From NCBI RefSeq assembly GCF_016651435.1, contig NZ_JAEPRJ010000001.1:62001-126000 (forward strand): DNA of 64,000 nt, read 5' to 3'. The number at the start of each line of letters is the position of its first letter. Positions within the stretch are counted from its first letter, which is position 1. Source of the DNA: Catonella massiliensis (lineage in GTDB: Bacteria; Bacillota; Clostridia; Lachnospirales; Lachnospiraceae). Of this stretch, positions 34,508 to 42,083 are shown piece after piece. A model generated the notes under the pieces. That model worked only from the letters and a program-made list of their open reading frames with translations, was not told the origin of the DNA and did not search any database. The translations under genes were made by a program, and so were the position numbers.

Positions 34508-34893
34508 AAAGAGTAATTACTTATGGGACTTTTGATTTGTTGCACTACGGCCACGTAAACCTGTTAAGGAGGGCAAAGGAGTATGGGGATTACCTCATAG
34601 TTGCCATATCTACAGATGAGTTCAACTGGAATGAAAAGCAGAAAAAATGCTACTTCTCTTATGAGCAGAGGAAGCAGCTGGTTGAGTCTATCCGCTATGT
34701 TGACCTAGTGATTCCTGAGGAGAGCTGGGAGCAGAAGCTAGAGGATGTGAAGCTCTACAAGGTGGACACCTTTGTGATGGGAGACGACTGGAAGGGAAAG
34801 TTTGATTTCCTAAAGGAGTACTGCGAAGTAGTCTACCTGCCTAGAACACCTGAGATATCTACAACTCAGATTAAGAATGATTTGCAGAGATAA
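34504..34893 (+). CDS. tagD: Glycerol-3-phosphate cytidylyltransferase
   Basis: A 129-residue nucleotidyltransferase with the GTFDLLHYGHVNLLRRAKEYGD signature (HxGH) and the C-terminal RTPEISTTQIK motif, the standard length for TagD/GCT. It makes CDP-glycerol from CTP and glycerol 3-phosphate. GTG start overlaps the stop of the polymer transferase by 4 bases (GTGA), with GGAGG 8 bases upstream. Together the two genes form a minimal teichoic- or glycerophosphate-polymer module. Confidence 0.95.
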   Translation: MKRVITYGTFDLLHYGHVNLLRRAKEYGDYLIVAISTDEFNWNEKQKKCYFSYEQRKQLVESIRYVDLVIPEESWEQKLEDVKLYKVDTFVMGDDWKGKFDFLKEYCEVVYLPRTPEISTTQIKNDLQR

Positions 34894-35025
34894 GATGCAT
34901 AGTTCTAATATCTATATTATTTAGCAATGCCTTAGATGATAAAACCAGACATTGAAAACGGACTTATCATTTAAGGCTGTTTTTAATAAATAAAGCTTAA
35001 AGCATATACAATATGGAGGTATAAA

Positions 35026-35097
35026 ATGGCATATTTACAAGTTACTTATTTTGCAGAGCACCTTGAACCTGCAATCAAATGGATGTTGGGGCTATAA
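35026..35097 (+). CDS. Very small reading frame (23 aa), possibly an esterase fragment
   Basis: ATG 35026 follows TATGGAGGT by 6 bases. The 23-residue frame begins MAYLQVTYF, which resembles the first residues of EstA/tributyrin-type esterases (MAYLxVNFYS), and ends WMLGL. It may be the stub of a deleted esterase gene or a short peptide. No downstream homologous segment follows in any frame. Confidence 0.3.
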   Translation: MAYLQVTYFAEHLEPAIKWMLGL

Positions 35098-35151
35098 AGA
35101 AGCCGGTAGCTGTGTGAAAAAAAGTACAGCATCATCATAAAGAGGAAGTAT

Positions 35152-35934
35152 ATGATAAAAAAAGGAAATTATAATAAAAATACAAAAAAGTCGGATAAGG
35201 TGGCAAAAAACGAAGAGAATGAGAAGATATCCTGGAAAGCAGGAAATATGCTCTATCCTCTGCCTGCAGTTATGGTAAGCCTCACTGACAAAGAGGGAAG
35301 AAGCAATATCATCACCTTAGCCTGGGCAGGAACTATATGTACCAATCCACCTATGCTATCGGTTTCCATAAGGCCTGAGAGATATTCTTATGACATCATA
35401 AAGGAGACGGGAGAGTTTGTAGTCAATCTCACAACCAAAGCACTTACAAGAGCAACAGACTATTGTGGAGTAACATCTGGTAGAAATGTGGATAAGTTCA
35501 AGGAAATGAAGCTAACCAAACTTGAGTCTGAAAAGGTAAAGGCTGTAGCCATAGCTGAAAGCCCTGTGAATATTGAGTGTAAGTTAAGGCAGGTAATGGA
35601 GCTTGGAAGCCACAGCCTCTTTATAGCAGATGTGGTAAATGTAAGAGTGGATGGGAAATATATGGACGAGATGGGAAGGTTCAACCTAAAGGCAGCAGAC
35701 CTTATTGCCTATTCCCATGGAAGATACTATGAGCTTGGGAAAGAACTTGGCTCATTTGGATACTCAATTAAAAAAACAAAATCTAAGACTAAAAAAGCGT
35801 ACACTGAAGAAAAGGGTGGTCTAAGAACAAAGGCTGCTTCAGAAGGAAGAGGGAGAGATACTAAAAAGAAAGAAGATAAAAGTAAAACTACAGTAGGTAA
35901 AAAAGTGAAAGGTAGACGGAAAGCGGAGGTGTGA
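35152..35934 (+). CDS. Flavin reductase (flavoredoxin-like) with a basic tail
   Basis: A 260-residue protein. Residues 30-200 form the FMN-binding split barrel of the flavin reductase-like family: PLPAVMVSLTD, NIITLAWAGTICTNPPMLSVSIRPERYSYD, FVVNLT, and RFNLKAADLIAYSHGRYYELG. The last ~55 residues are Lys-rich and low-complexity (KKTKSKTKKA... KGRRKAEV), an extension not needed for the fold. It is followed 7 bases later by the shikimate kinase gene; the metabolic link is unclear. Confidence 0.87.
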   Translation: MIKKGNYNKNTKKSDKVAKNEENEKISWKAGNMLYPLPAVMVSLTDKEGRSNIITLAWAGTICTNPPMLSVSIRPERYSYDIIKETGEFVVNLTTKALTRATDYCGVTSGRNVDKFKEMKLTKLESEKVKAVAIAESPVNIECKLRQVMELGSHSLFIADVVNVRVDGKYMDEMGRFNLKAADLIAYSHGRYYELGKELGSFGYSIKKTKSKTKKAYTEEKGGLRTKAASEGRGRDTKKKEDKSKTTVGKKVKGRRKAEV

Positions 35935-35941
35935 AGAAATT

Positions 35942-36439
35942 ATGAAAAACAATATAACCCTCATAGGTATGCCTGGAGCAGGTAAGAGTACGGTAGGAGT
36001 TGTGCTTGCCAAGGTGATGGGATATAGGTTTGTAGACAGCGACCTGGTTATACAGGAAAAAACAGGGAAGCTGCTTTCTGAGATTATAGCTGAAAAGGGC
36101 ACAGAAGGCTTTCTTCAGGTGGAAGATGAGATAAATGCAGGCCTAACCTGTGAGAAATCCGTTATATCCACAGGTGGAAGTGCGGTCTACTGCAAAAATG
36201 CAATGGCTCACTTAAAGGAAATCTCTACAGTAGTCTACCTCAAACTCCCTTACGAAAAGGTGGAAAAAAGGCTTGGCAATCTGAAGGATAGAGGAGTAGC
36301 CCTAAAGGAAGGTCAGACACTTAAAGACCTCTATGAAGAACGCTGTCCACTATACGAAAAATATGCGGATGTGGTTATTGACGCTGATACTACTTCTGTA
36401 GAAGGCTGTATGAGAAGAATTGTAGATGGAATTAAGTAA
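35942..36439 (+). CDS. aroK: Shikimate kinase
   Basis: A 165-residue P-loop kinase with Walker A GMPGAGKST at residues 9-17, the Asp pair in FVDSDLVIQ, and GGSAV (substrate-binding GG). The lid region reads LKDRGVALKEGQTLKDLYEERCPLYEKYAD: its second half matches the family, but the usual RPLL is changed to RGVAL. It therefore may be the divergent Lachnospiraceae type, or a kinase acting on a related polyol. Cotranscription with the flavin reductase is likely. Confidence 0.85.
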   Translation: MKNNITLIGMPGAGKSTVGVVLAKVMGYRFVDSDLVIQEKTGKLLSEIIAEKGTEGFLQVEDEINAGLTCEKSVISTGGSAVYCKNAMAHLKEISTVVYLKLPYEKVEKRLGNLKDRGVALKEGQTLKDLYEERCPLYEKYADVVIDADTTSVEGCMRRIVDGIK

Positions 36440-36456
36440 ATAGATGGCAAGAATAA

Positions 36457-36485
36457 TTGTCAGAGGAACAGTAATCTGATATAAT
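36457..36485 (+). promoter_or_regulatory. Promoter of the Fst-like toxin mRNA (RNA I)
   Basis: TTGTCA at 36457-36462, 17-bp spacer, TATAAT at 36480-36485. A transcript start near 36492 gives an mRNA of about 210 bases to the shared terminator. Confidence 0.8.
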
Positions 36486-36498
36486 TTTTATGTTGTCG

Positions 36499-36528
36499 CA
36501 CTCCCAATCTGACAGCAGAAGGGAGGTG
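36499..36528 (+). promoter_or_regulatory. 5' helix masking the toxin ribosome-binding site
   Basis: CACTCCC (36499-36505) pairs with GGGAGGTG (36521-36528) with one bulged G, so the Shine-Dalgarno sequence of the toxin lies in a stem at the 5' end of its mRNA. This is the position of the upstream helix in par RNA I of pAD1. Confidence 0.65.
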
Positions 36529-36530
36529 AT

Positions 36531-36558
36531 AGCTTGTCTGATATTATTCTCCAAATAA
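36531..36558 (+). repeat. Direct repeat A of the type I toxin-antitoxin locus
   Basis: AGCTTGTC (36531-36538), a 5-base insert, then TTATTCTCCAAATAA (36544-36558). It covers the TTG start codon of the toxin. The same sequence without the insert is at 36708-36730. Confidence 0.85.
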
Positions 36559-36632
36559 TTGTCTCCGTTACAGCGGATTTGGTTAGCTACCTTATTTGCA
36601 AATGGCTAGACGGAGGTAAGGGCGACAATTAG
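36534..36632 (+). CDS. Fst-like type I toxin peptide (32 aa)
   Basis: A 32-residue peptide: a short polar start, a single hydrophobic helix (about 4-21, ILQIIVSVTADLVSYLI) and a charged tail KWLDGGKGDN. Length, single helix and a tail beginning with an LD pair are like Fst of the par locus of pAD1 and its chromosomal relatives, which damage the membrane when overproduced. The TTG start is fixed by GGGAGGTG ending 5 bases upstream. All surrounding elements of a par locus are present: a masking 5' helix, direct repeats, a shared terminator and a convergent antisense promoter. Too short for most gene callers. Confidence 0.72.
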   Translation: MSDIILQIIVSVTADLVSYLICKWLDGGKGDN

Positions 36633-36663
36633 CATATTTAAGTTTACTCAACTATAAAGAGAA

Positions 36664-36698
36664 GACCCCCTAAGATGTGTAGTGACACTTAGGGGGTC
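36664..36698. terminator. Shared terminator hairpin of the toxin and antitoxin RNAs
   Basis: GACCCCCTAAG (36664-36674) and CTTAGGGGGTC (36688-36698) form a perfect 11-bp stem. The T-rich tail is better on the minus strand (TCTTCTCTTT). It lies where the two convergent transcripts overlap. Confidence 0.85.
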
Positions 36699-36707
36699 GT
36701 TCAAATT

Positions 36708-36730
36708 AGCTTGTCTTATTCTCCAAATAA
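36708..36730 (+). repeat. Direct repeat B of the type I toxin-antitoxin locus
   Basis: AGCTTGTC followed by TTATTCTCCAAATAA, identical to repeat A apart from the 5-base insert there. Its complement is in the 5' part of the antisense RNA. Confidence 0.85.
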
Positions 36731-36742
36731 CTAGCTACAGTG

Positions 36743-36771
36743 ATTATACAGCAATTTAAAATATTTGTCAA
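36743..36771 (-). promoter_or_regulatory. Promoter of the antisense RNA
   Basis: Read on the minus strand: TTGACA (36771-36766), 17-bp spacer, TATAAT (36748-36743), a perfect consensus. No minus-strand gene follows, so it must drive an RNA. It is stronger than the toxin promoter, as expected for an antitoxin. Confidence 0.85.
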
Positions 36772-36878
36772 ACCAGAAGAAAGAAGAGCAAAATGTAAAG
36801 AAAACATTAGAAATTCTTGTATAATAATTAACAATTATATGGTATCATCAAACTAGAACAGCTATAGGAGGTAATTAC

Positions 36879-37670
36879 ATGGAAGAGGTACTTAGACTTA
36901 CGAATGTGAATAAGAGCTTTGGAGAGCATCATGTTCTCCATGATGTGAGCTTTGCAGCAGGAAGGGGAGAGCTTATTGGCTACATAGGGCCAAACGGAAG
37001 CGGCAAGTCCACAACTGTCAAGCTGATGCTTGGGATTCTTGGTGGCTACACAGGTACAATTGAGGTATTTGGCAAAAATATCGAAGAAGACCTGGTAAGC
37101 TACAAGAGGAAGATAGGCTATGTTCCTGAGATTCTATCCCTCTATGAGAGCCTTACAGGGGAAGAATATATCTCTTTTTTATCCTCTGTTTACGAGCTTA
37201 GCAACTGGAGAGGCAGGATGGAAGAGCTTGCGGAGATATTTCAGATAAATGATGCACTCACCACCCGTATCTCAGGTTATTCAAAGGGTATGAAGCAAAA
37301 AATAGCCATAATAGGAAGCCTTATACACAACCCTGACATCCTCTTCCTAGATGAGCCTCTAAATGGTATGGATACTAATAGCGTGGCTGTGTTTAAGGAG
37401 GTGCTTAAGACACTTACCAAGCAGGGTAAGACTATATTTTATTCCTCCCATATTATGGAAGTGGTGGAGCAGATGAGCAGCAGGGTTATCCTTCTTAAGG
37501 ACGGGGCTGTAATCGCAGATTCAACAGTTGAAGAGCTGAAAAACAACAGTAAGGGCAGCAGTATGGAGGATATTTTCAATGACCTCACAGGCTTTACAAA
37601 GGGACACGACCTTGCAGCCAAGTTTGTAGACACACTGACCGGAGGTGAGACTATTGAAGATGAAAAATAG
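36879..37670 (+). CDS. ABC transporter ATP-binding protein
   Basis: A 263-residue ATPase: Walker A GPNGSGKST at about 37-45, signature ISGYSKGMKQK at about 131-141, Walker B ILFLDEPLNGMD, and the H-loop SSHIME. It lacks its own membrane part and overlaps the following permease gene, so the two form an exporter. It resembles EcsA/ABC-2 type ATPases. Start ATG has AGGAGG 8 bases upstream. Substrate unknown. Confidence 0.94.
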   Translation: MEEVLRLTNVNKSFGEHHVLHDVSFAAGRGELIGYIGPNGSGKSTTVKLMLGILGGYTGTIEVFGKNIEEDLVSYKRKIGYVPEILSLYESLTGEEYISFLSSVYELSNWRGRMEELAEIFQINDALTTRISGYSKGMKQKIAIIGSLIHNPDILFLDEPLNGMDTNSVAVFKEVLKTLTKQGKTIFYSSHIMEVVEQMSSRVILLKDGAVIADSTVEELKNNSKGSSMEDIFNDLTGFTKGHDLAAKFVDTLTGGETIEDEK

Positions 37671-39330
37671 TGAACCCTTTGTGCTAAAGCTGGTGGATAA
37701 ATGTGTAAAGCCGTTTTTAAGCAAGGACTTAAACTATAGCCATATTAGGGAAATGCTAAGGCTAAAGCTAATTATGGATAGCAGAAGGGTTTCTCTGGTT
37801 CTGCAAAATAATGGGAAGAAGATAGGGAAAGAGCCTAAAAAATCTATGCTTCTAACCTGCCTGGTTTATATGGGTTTAGGAATTTTTATTGCTTCTATGC
37901 AGGTGATGCCAAATATGTTTGGAGCTAATACAATCAGCTTTGCCATGCTTATATTCATGCTGTTTTCTGTCTATATCAGTGAGTATTCAGCGGTACTCCT
38001 AGATACTACAGAAAAGTCATTTTACGGGGCACTGCCAATTGGGAAAAATGAGATAAGTACGGCAAAAAACATACATATAGCTTACTATATAGGAACTATA
38101 GCAGCAGCTATGATGCTGCCATCTATGATTGTAGGCTTTATTTCTAAGGGAATCCTGTATGGCTTGGCTTTTACCTTAGTTTCGATTGTGATTGTTGTCG
38201 TTTGCCTTCACCTGGCAGGAGTTATTTACTATCTCCTTCTTAAGATATTTTCAGGAGAGAAGCTAAAGGATATACTAAGCGGCTTTCAGATATTTATGAC
38301 AATAGCGATAGTACTCTCATATCAGATTGTGCCAAGAGTCATAAGTATAGCAGGCTTCTCAAAGGGACAGATTACATACTCGCCATTTTACTTTTTGCTG
38401 CCATCAGCTTGGTTCTCCGCTGTACTGGAGAGCTTATTTGGTGCAGGTGGACTATGGTACATATATGTACTAGCAGGGATCACAGTGCCTGCAGTTATCT
38501 TGCTTGAGGTGCTTTATAAGAAAAAGGTAATGCCTGAGTTTGAAGGAGAGCTTGACAAGCTTACGGAAACCGCCAAGGAAAATAAGACGCTTTCACCATT
38601 TTCAAAGCTTATGTGTAAGCTCCTTTCAAAGGATGAGCAGGAAAATGCCTTTATGAAGCTGGTGCTGATACAGGTATCAAGAAACAGGGATATGAAGCTT
38701 AAGCTCTACCCACAGCTCGCCAATGTATTTATTCTGCCTATAATAATGGTTCTGCCACAGATTACAGGGGAAAAGGGGCTTGCAGGCTTTATAGAAAACT
38801 TAAGAGAAGGAAGATGGGGACTGGCTCTGCTTTATTTTACAGGGTTAACGTCTGCGTCTATCTATATGATCATAGGACAGACTGAAAATGCAGAAAGCAT
38901 AATGTTTTACCAAATACTTCCAATTGAGAATCTAAGCAAATGTATAAGAGCCGGAGTCAAGGTGGTGCTGTTTCGCTATTTGACACCTATATTTGTGGCT
39001 CTGTCAGCCCTTCTATTAGGAGTTTATGGCTTTGTAGCTATACCTGATGTGATACTTGCCTATCTGTCATTTATCTTCGTAACCGGTTTTATAATACGCA
39101 TAAGTGCCTGGATGTTGCCATTTTCTTATGAATCAGATGCTGCGAGTGCAGGAAATAATTTATTGATGTTTTTTATCAGCCTCTTTGTATTTGCTGCATT
39201 TGGCTGGGTACATATATTTTGGCTTAAAACCCTAGGGCTGCAGCTAATCGGGATAGCGGTTATGATACTAGCCAACCTTGTATTATGGAAGTTCTTTATG
39301 AATAAGAAATACACTATAGCAAGGGGATAA
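37654..39330 (+). CDS. ABC transporter permease (ABC-2-like, putative exporter)
   Basis: A 558-residue membrane protein with about twelve hydrophobic helices and a central cytoplasmic stretch of ~80 residues (about 290-370). It partners the ATPase encoded just upstream. The start is uncertain: TTG 37654 lies 8 bases after GGAGG, while ATG 37660 lies 14 bases away; both overlap the end of the ATPase gene. Substrate not predictable. Confidence 0.85.
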   Translation: MKMKNSEPFVLKLVDKCVKPFLSKDLNYSHIREMLRLKLIMDSRRVSLVLQNNGKKIGKEPKKSMLLTCLVYMGLGIFIASMQVMPNMFGANTISFAMLIFMLFSVYISEYSAVLLDTTEKSFYGALPIGKNEISTAKNIHIAYYIGTIAAAMMLPSMIVGFISKGILYGLAFTLVSIVIVVVCLHLAGVIYYLLLKIFSGEKLKDILSGFQIFMTIAIVLSYQIVPRVISIAGFSKGQITYSPFYFLLPSAWFSAVLESLFGAGGLWYIYVLAGITVPAVILLEVLYKKKVMPEFEGELDKLTETAKENKTLSPFSKLMCKLLSKDEQENAFMKLVLIQVSRNRDMKLKLYPQLANVFILPIIMVLPQITGEKGLAGFIENLREGRWGLALLYFTGLTSASIYMIIGQTENAESIMFYQILPIENLSKCIRAGVKVVLFRYLTPIFVALSALLLGVYGFVAIPDVILAYLSFIFVTGFIIRISAWMLPFSYESDAASAGNNLLMFFISLFVFAAFGWVHIFWLKTLGLQLIGIAVMILANLVLWKFFMNKKYTIARG

Positions 39331-39443
39331 GATATATCAGGAGAAAAGATTAAGAAAAATGAAGAGATAAGTGACTTATGACGTACAATAGCTTGTAGGA
39401 AGAGTATAGGTAGAGCATATAAAAAATTTATAAAAAGTATATA

Positions 39444-39497
39444 AAAAGAGGCTGCCACCATAAGAACGGTTTATTCTTAGGGTAACAGCCTTTTTAA
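39444..39497 (+). terminator. Terminator after the ABC exporter
   Basis: AAAAAGAGGCTG at 39444 pairs with ACAGCCTTTTT ending at 39495, around a loop with further partial pairing. It belongs to the same sequence family as the hairpins at 21473 and 44061. Confidence 0.7.
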
Positions 39498-39539
39498 TTT
39501 GATAGGAAATTTCTCCAAAATTCCCTATCAAATTAAAAA
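39491..39539. repeat. 16-bp inverted repeat overlapping the terminator T tract
   Basis: TTTTTAATTTGATAGG (39491-39506) and CCTATCAAATTAAAAA (39524-39539) are perfectly complementary. It shares its first bases with the preceding T tract. Confidence 0.8.
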
Positions 39540-39558
39540 CTCTCCGAGGGATCGCACT

Positions 39559-39596
39559 GCGGCGGATATGTAGATGTCGCTCACGCGACCCGCCGC
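39559..39596. repeat. GC-rich two-tier hairpin
   Basis: GCGGCGG pairs with CCGCCGC, and inside it GTCGC with GCGAC. The segment 39540-39605 is much richer in GC than its surroundings, which suggests an inserted repetitive element. Confidence 0.7.
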
Positions 39597-39604
39597 AGGC
39601 GGTG

Positions 39605-39627
39605 AATCCTGCGAAGCAGGATTTTTT
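39605..39627 (+). terminator. Short strong terminator
   Basis: AATCCTGC, a GAA loop, GCAGGATT and T tract: a compact perfect hairpin. It lies just past the end of the GC-rich element. No gene on this strand precedes it closely. The rest of the gap to 39727 holds nothing further. Confidence 0.7.
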
Positions 39628-39727
39628 CTTGATCCCCAAAGCTACGGGGAAGTTAATCTTATTTGTAATCTGCTAATTTTACACATTTAACATATGTTTC
39701 TTATGCCTATGAAGTAACATCGTTAAG

Positions 39728-41134
39728 CTAGAACTTAATCAGTCCAAATACGCTTGCAATCGAGCTTACAAGAATGATAAGTATACAGATAAGTGCGAGG
39801 TATTTGATAAAGAACTTGTAAATACCTTTACGCTTAAACTTAGATGATGTTTCTACCTCTTCGACTATCTTATCCACTCCAACTACATATACTATGAGAA
39901 TACAGGTGGAGAGGGCGGCTATAGGCATCATGAGGGAATTTGTAAGGAAATCGAAGAAGTCAAGGATTGACATTCCAAGTATCTGTACAAAGTCAAGCAT
40001 ACCAAAGCCTAGAGCTGAGAATGAACCAAGTACCACTATGATGATTCCTATGACCACGCACGCTATATTACGCTTCCAGCCAAGCTGATCCTCTAAGGTA
40101 GATACACAGGACTCAGCAAGTGAAATAGCACTTGTAAGGGCTGCAAGAAGTACGAGGAGGAAGAATACTACACCGATGATTCTTCCCATTCCCATGCTTG
40201 CAAATACCTTAGGAAGGGTAATAAACATAAGCGAAGGGCCTGCTTTTAGTTTCTCAGGGTCTCCGTTAAAGAAGGAGAATACCGCAGGTATTATCATAAG
40301 ACCTGCCAAGAAGGCTATAGCTGTATCAAAAACCTCTATCTGAGAGGTAGACTGCTCTATGTCTACATCTTTCTTCATGTATGAGCCGTAGGTGTAGAGA
40401 ATACCCATAGCTATGGAAAGGGAGTAGAACATCTGCCCCATTGCGGCAACTATGGTCATCCAGGAGAAGTTGTCAAAGTTAGGTATGAGGAAGTACTTCA
40501 CACCCTCAAGGGCTCCCGGCCTTGTTACTGAGTAGATTGAAACTACGACTGCAAGGATAACAAGGACAGGCATCATCATTTTTGAAACTTTCTCTATACC
40601 ATGTTCAACACCTGCAACAATTATAAGAAGTACTACAAGCGTGAAGATAAGAAACCAAACTTCCACACTGGCACCTGCTGTAATAAAGCCTGTAAAATAG
40701 CTGTCTTCTGCTAGAGCATCTGTGCTTCCACGAAGATACTCAAATAAATACTTAAATACCCAGCCGCCTATTACGCTGTAGTAAGGGATGATGAGCATAG
40801 GAATGACGGCATTTATCCAACCGCCTATCTTAAAAGGAAGGGACTTGCCAAAGGCGCTAAAGGCACCTACAGGGCTCTTTCTGGTAAGCCTTCCAAGGGT
40901 TGTCTCAGATACAATAAGCACATATCCAAATGTAAGCATAAGGATAAGATACACAAGGAGGAAGATGCCTCCACCGTACTTAGCTGCAAGATAAGGGAAA
41001 CGCCAGATATTACCCAGGCCTACGGCAGAGCCTGCTACAGCAAGCACATAGCCAAGCTTCCCCGAAAAGGAGCTTCTCTCGTTATCCCTGCCAAACGGGT
41101 CGAGGCTATTTTCCTGATTGTTTTCGTTATTCAT
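39728..41134 (-). CDS. Neurotransmitter:sodium symporter (NSS) family transporter
   Basis: A 468-residue membrane protein with 11-12 helices. The first helix carries the LeuT-fold signature AVGLGNIWRFPYLAAKYGGGIF, which binds substrate and Na+. Bacterial members import amino acids with Na+. It is the third gene of a minus-strand unit after the M3 peptidase and DUF3881 genes, 21 bases downstream of the latter; a peptidase and an amino acid importer could together serve peptide nutrition. Substrate not predictable. Confidence 0.93.
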   Translation of the reverse strand: MNNENNQENSLDPFGRDNERSSFSGKLGYVLAVAGSAVGLGNIWRFPYLAAKYGGGIFLLVYLILMLTFGYVLIVSETTLGRLTRKSPVGAFSAFGKSLPFKIGGWINAVIPMLIIPYYSVIGGWVFKYLFEYLRGSTDALAEDSYFTGFITAGASVEVWFLIFTLVVLLIIVAGVEHGIEKVSKMMMPVLVILAVVVSIYSVTRPGALEGVKYFLIPNFDNFSWMTIVAAMGQMFYSLSIAMGILYTYGSYMKKDVDIEQSTSQIEVFDTAIAFLAGLMIIPAVFSFFNGDPEKLKAGPSLMFITLPKVFASMGMGRIIGVVFFLLVLLAALTSAISLAESCVSTLEDQLGWKRNIACVVIGIIIVVLGSFSALGFGMLDFVQILGMSILDFFDFLTNSLMMPIAALSTCILIVYVVGVDKIVEEVETSSKFKRKGIYKFFIKYLALICILIILVSSIASVFGLIKF

Positions 41135-41155
41135 TTGTAATACATCCTCTCAATT

Positions 41156-42043
41156 CTATACTTTATTTTTTCCAAATTCCACTTTTCCTTGCAGCCATAC
41201 CTGCCCTCTAAATCTTCTGCCAACCAGAGGTTCGCCAAGCAGATCCTCGTCATTGATAGCTACATAGAAGTCAAGTCCATTACAGTCCAGTAGCATTTCA
41301 GTTGACTTCTCCCCTGTCAGGGTATTGGTATGTGGAATTACTTCTTTTATTATTCCAAGTATGGTATAGTTATCGGACTCAGAACCAAAAGGTATGAAGC
41401 TGGTCTCAACTATACTGTAGACATCCTCATTCTGTATTCGTCTTGTAATCATAGAATAGGTGTCAAAGTCAAGTAACGTAAGAGCATTGATTGCATTCTC
41501 ATCACCCTCTCTGGCTGCCTGCAAAAGGCTTACGTGCTGTTCGGAATCTGCGGCCTGTGCTCTCACATGTTCAGCTGTCCTTAGTATAGGCAGGAGAATC
41601 TTTCCTGACGTAGAGAGACCGGAGAGAGTAAGAGGCATTTCCTTACCCGATTCTTCCTTTGACGAGAGATAATCTACTGAGTTTTGCAGGTAAAATATGA
41701 TAGAAGAGCCAAAACGCAAATCATCACACATACCTGTATAAGCATCAGTATCCACCCTCTTAAATATGGATACCTCCTGATAACCACCTGACTTCTTCCC
41801 AATGAGGTATGGAAAATAATGTTCCAGGTGGAAGAATCCTTTATCATCATACTCGCCACGAATTGTAATTCCCATTCTTTCAGAGAAATCAAGACTTCTT
41901 TCTATAATCTTGTGGTGGCTGTCATCTGATGAAAATGCATGTTTATCAAGGGTTGGGTGAGTCATGACCAGCCCAAGCACCTTGTCAAGTTCCTTTCTTG
42001 AAGTGATATTGGAAAACCCTACGGTTCTTAAGAAGCTATGCAT
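41156..42043 (-). CDS. DUF3881 family protein
   Basis: A 295-residue soluble protein beginning MHSFLRTVGFSNITSRKELDKVL, the usual opening of the DUF3881 family found in Lachnospiraceae. No signal peptide, no membrane helix and no catalytic motif that I can recognise. It lies between the M3 oligopeptidase and the NSS transporter and is probably cotranscribed with both. Confidence 0.8.
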   Translation of the reverse strand: MHSFLRTVGFSNITSRKELDKVLGLVMTHPTLDKHAFSSDDSHHKIIERSLDFSERMGITIRGEYDDKGFFHLEHYFPYLIGKKSGGYQEVSIFKRVDTDAYTGMCDDLRFGSSIIFYLQNSVDYLSSKEESGKEMPLTLSGLSTSGKILLPILRTAEHVRAQAADSEQHVSLLQAAREGDENAINALTLLDFDTYSMITRRIQNEDVYSIVETSFIPFGSESDNYTILGIIKEVIPHTNTLTGEKSTEMLLDCNGLDFYVAINDEDLLGEPLVGRRFRGQVWLQGKVEFGKNKV

Positions 42044-42083
42044 TAGCTCACCTCCCTCTCAGTATAATTGTACTTATGTTTCA

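Larger units (their letters stand above)
36657..36736 (-). ncRNA. Antisense antitoxin RNA (RNA II) of the Fst-like locus
   Basis: Predicted from a perfect minus-strand promoter (36743-36771) to the hairpin at 36664-36698 and its T-rich tail: about 80 bases. It carries the complement of repeat B (36708-36730), which can pair with repeat A over the toxin start, and the complement of the 3' end of the toxin mRNA. This is the arrangement of RNA II in par of pAD1. The ends are estimates. Confidence 0.68.
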
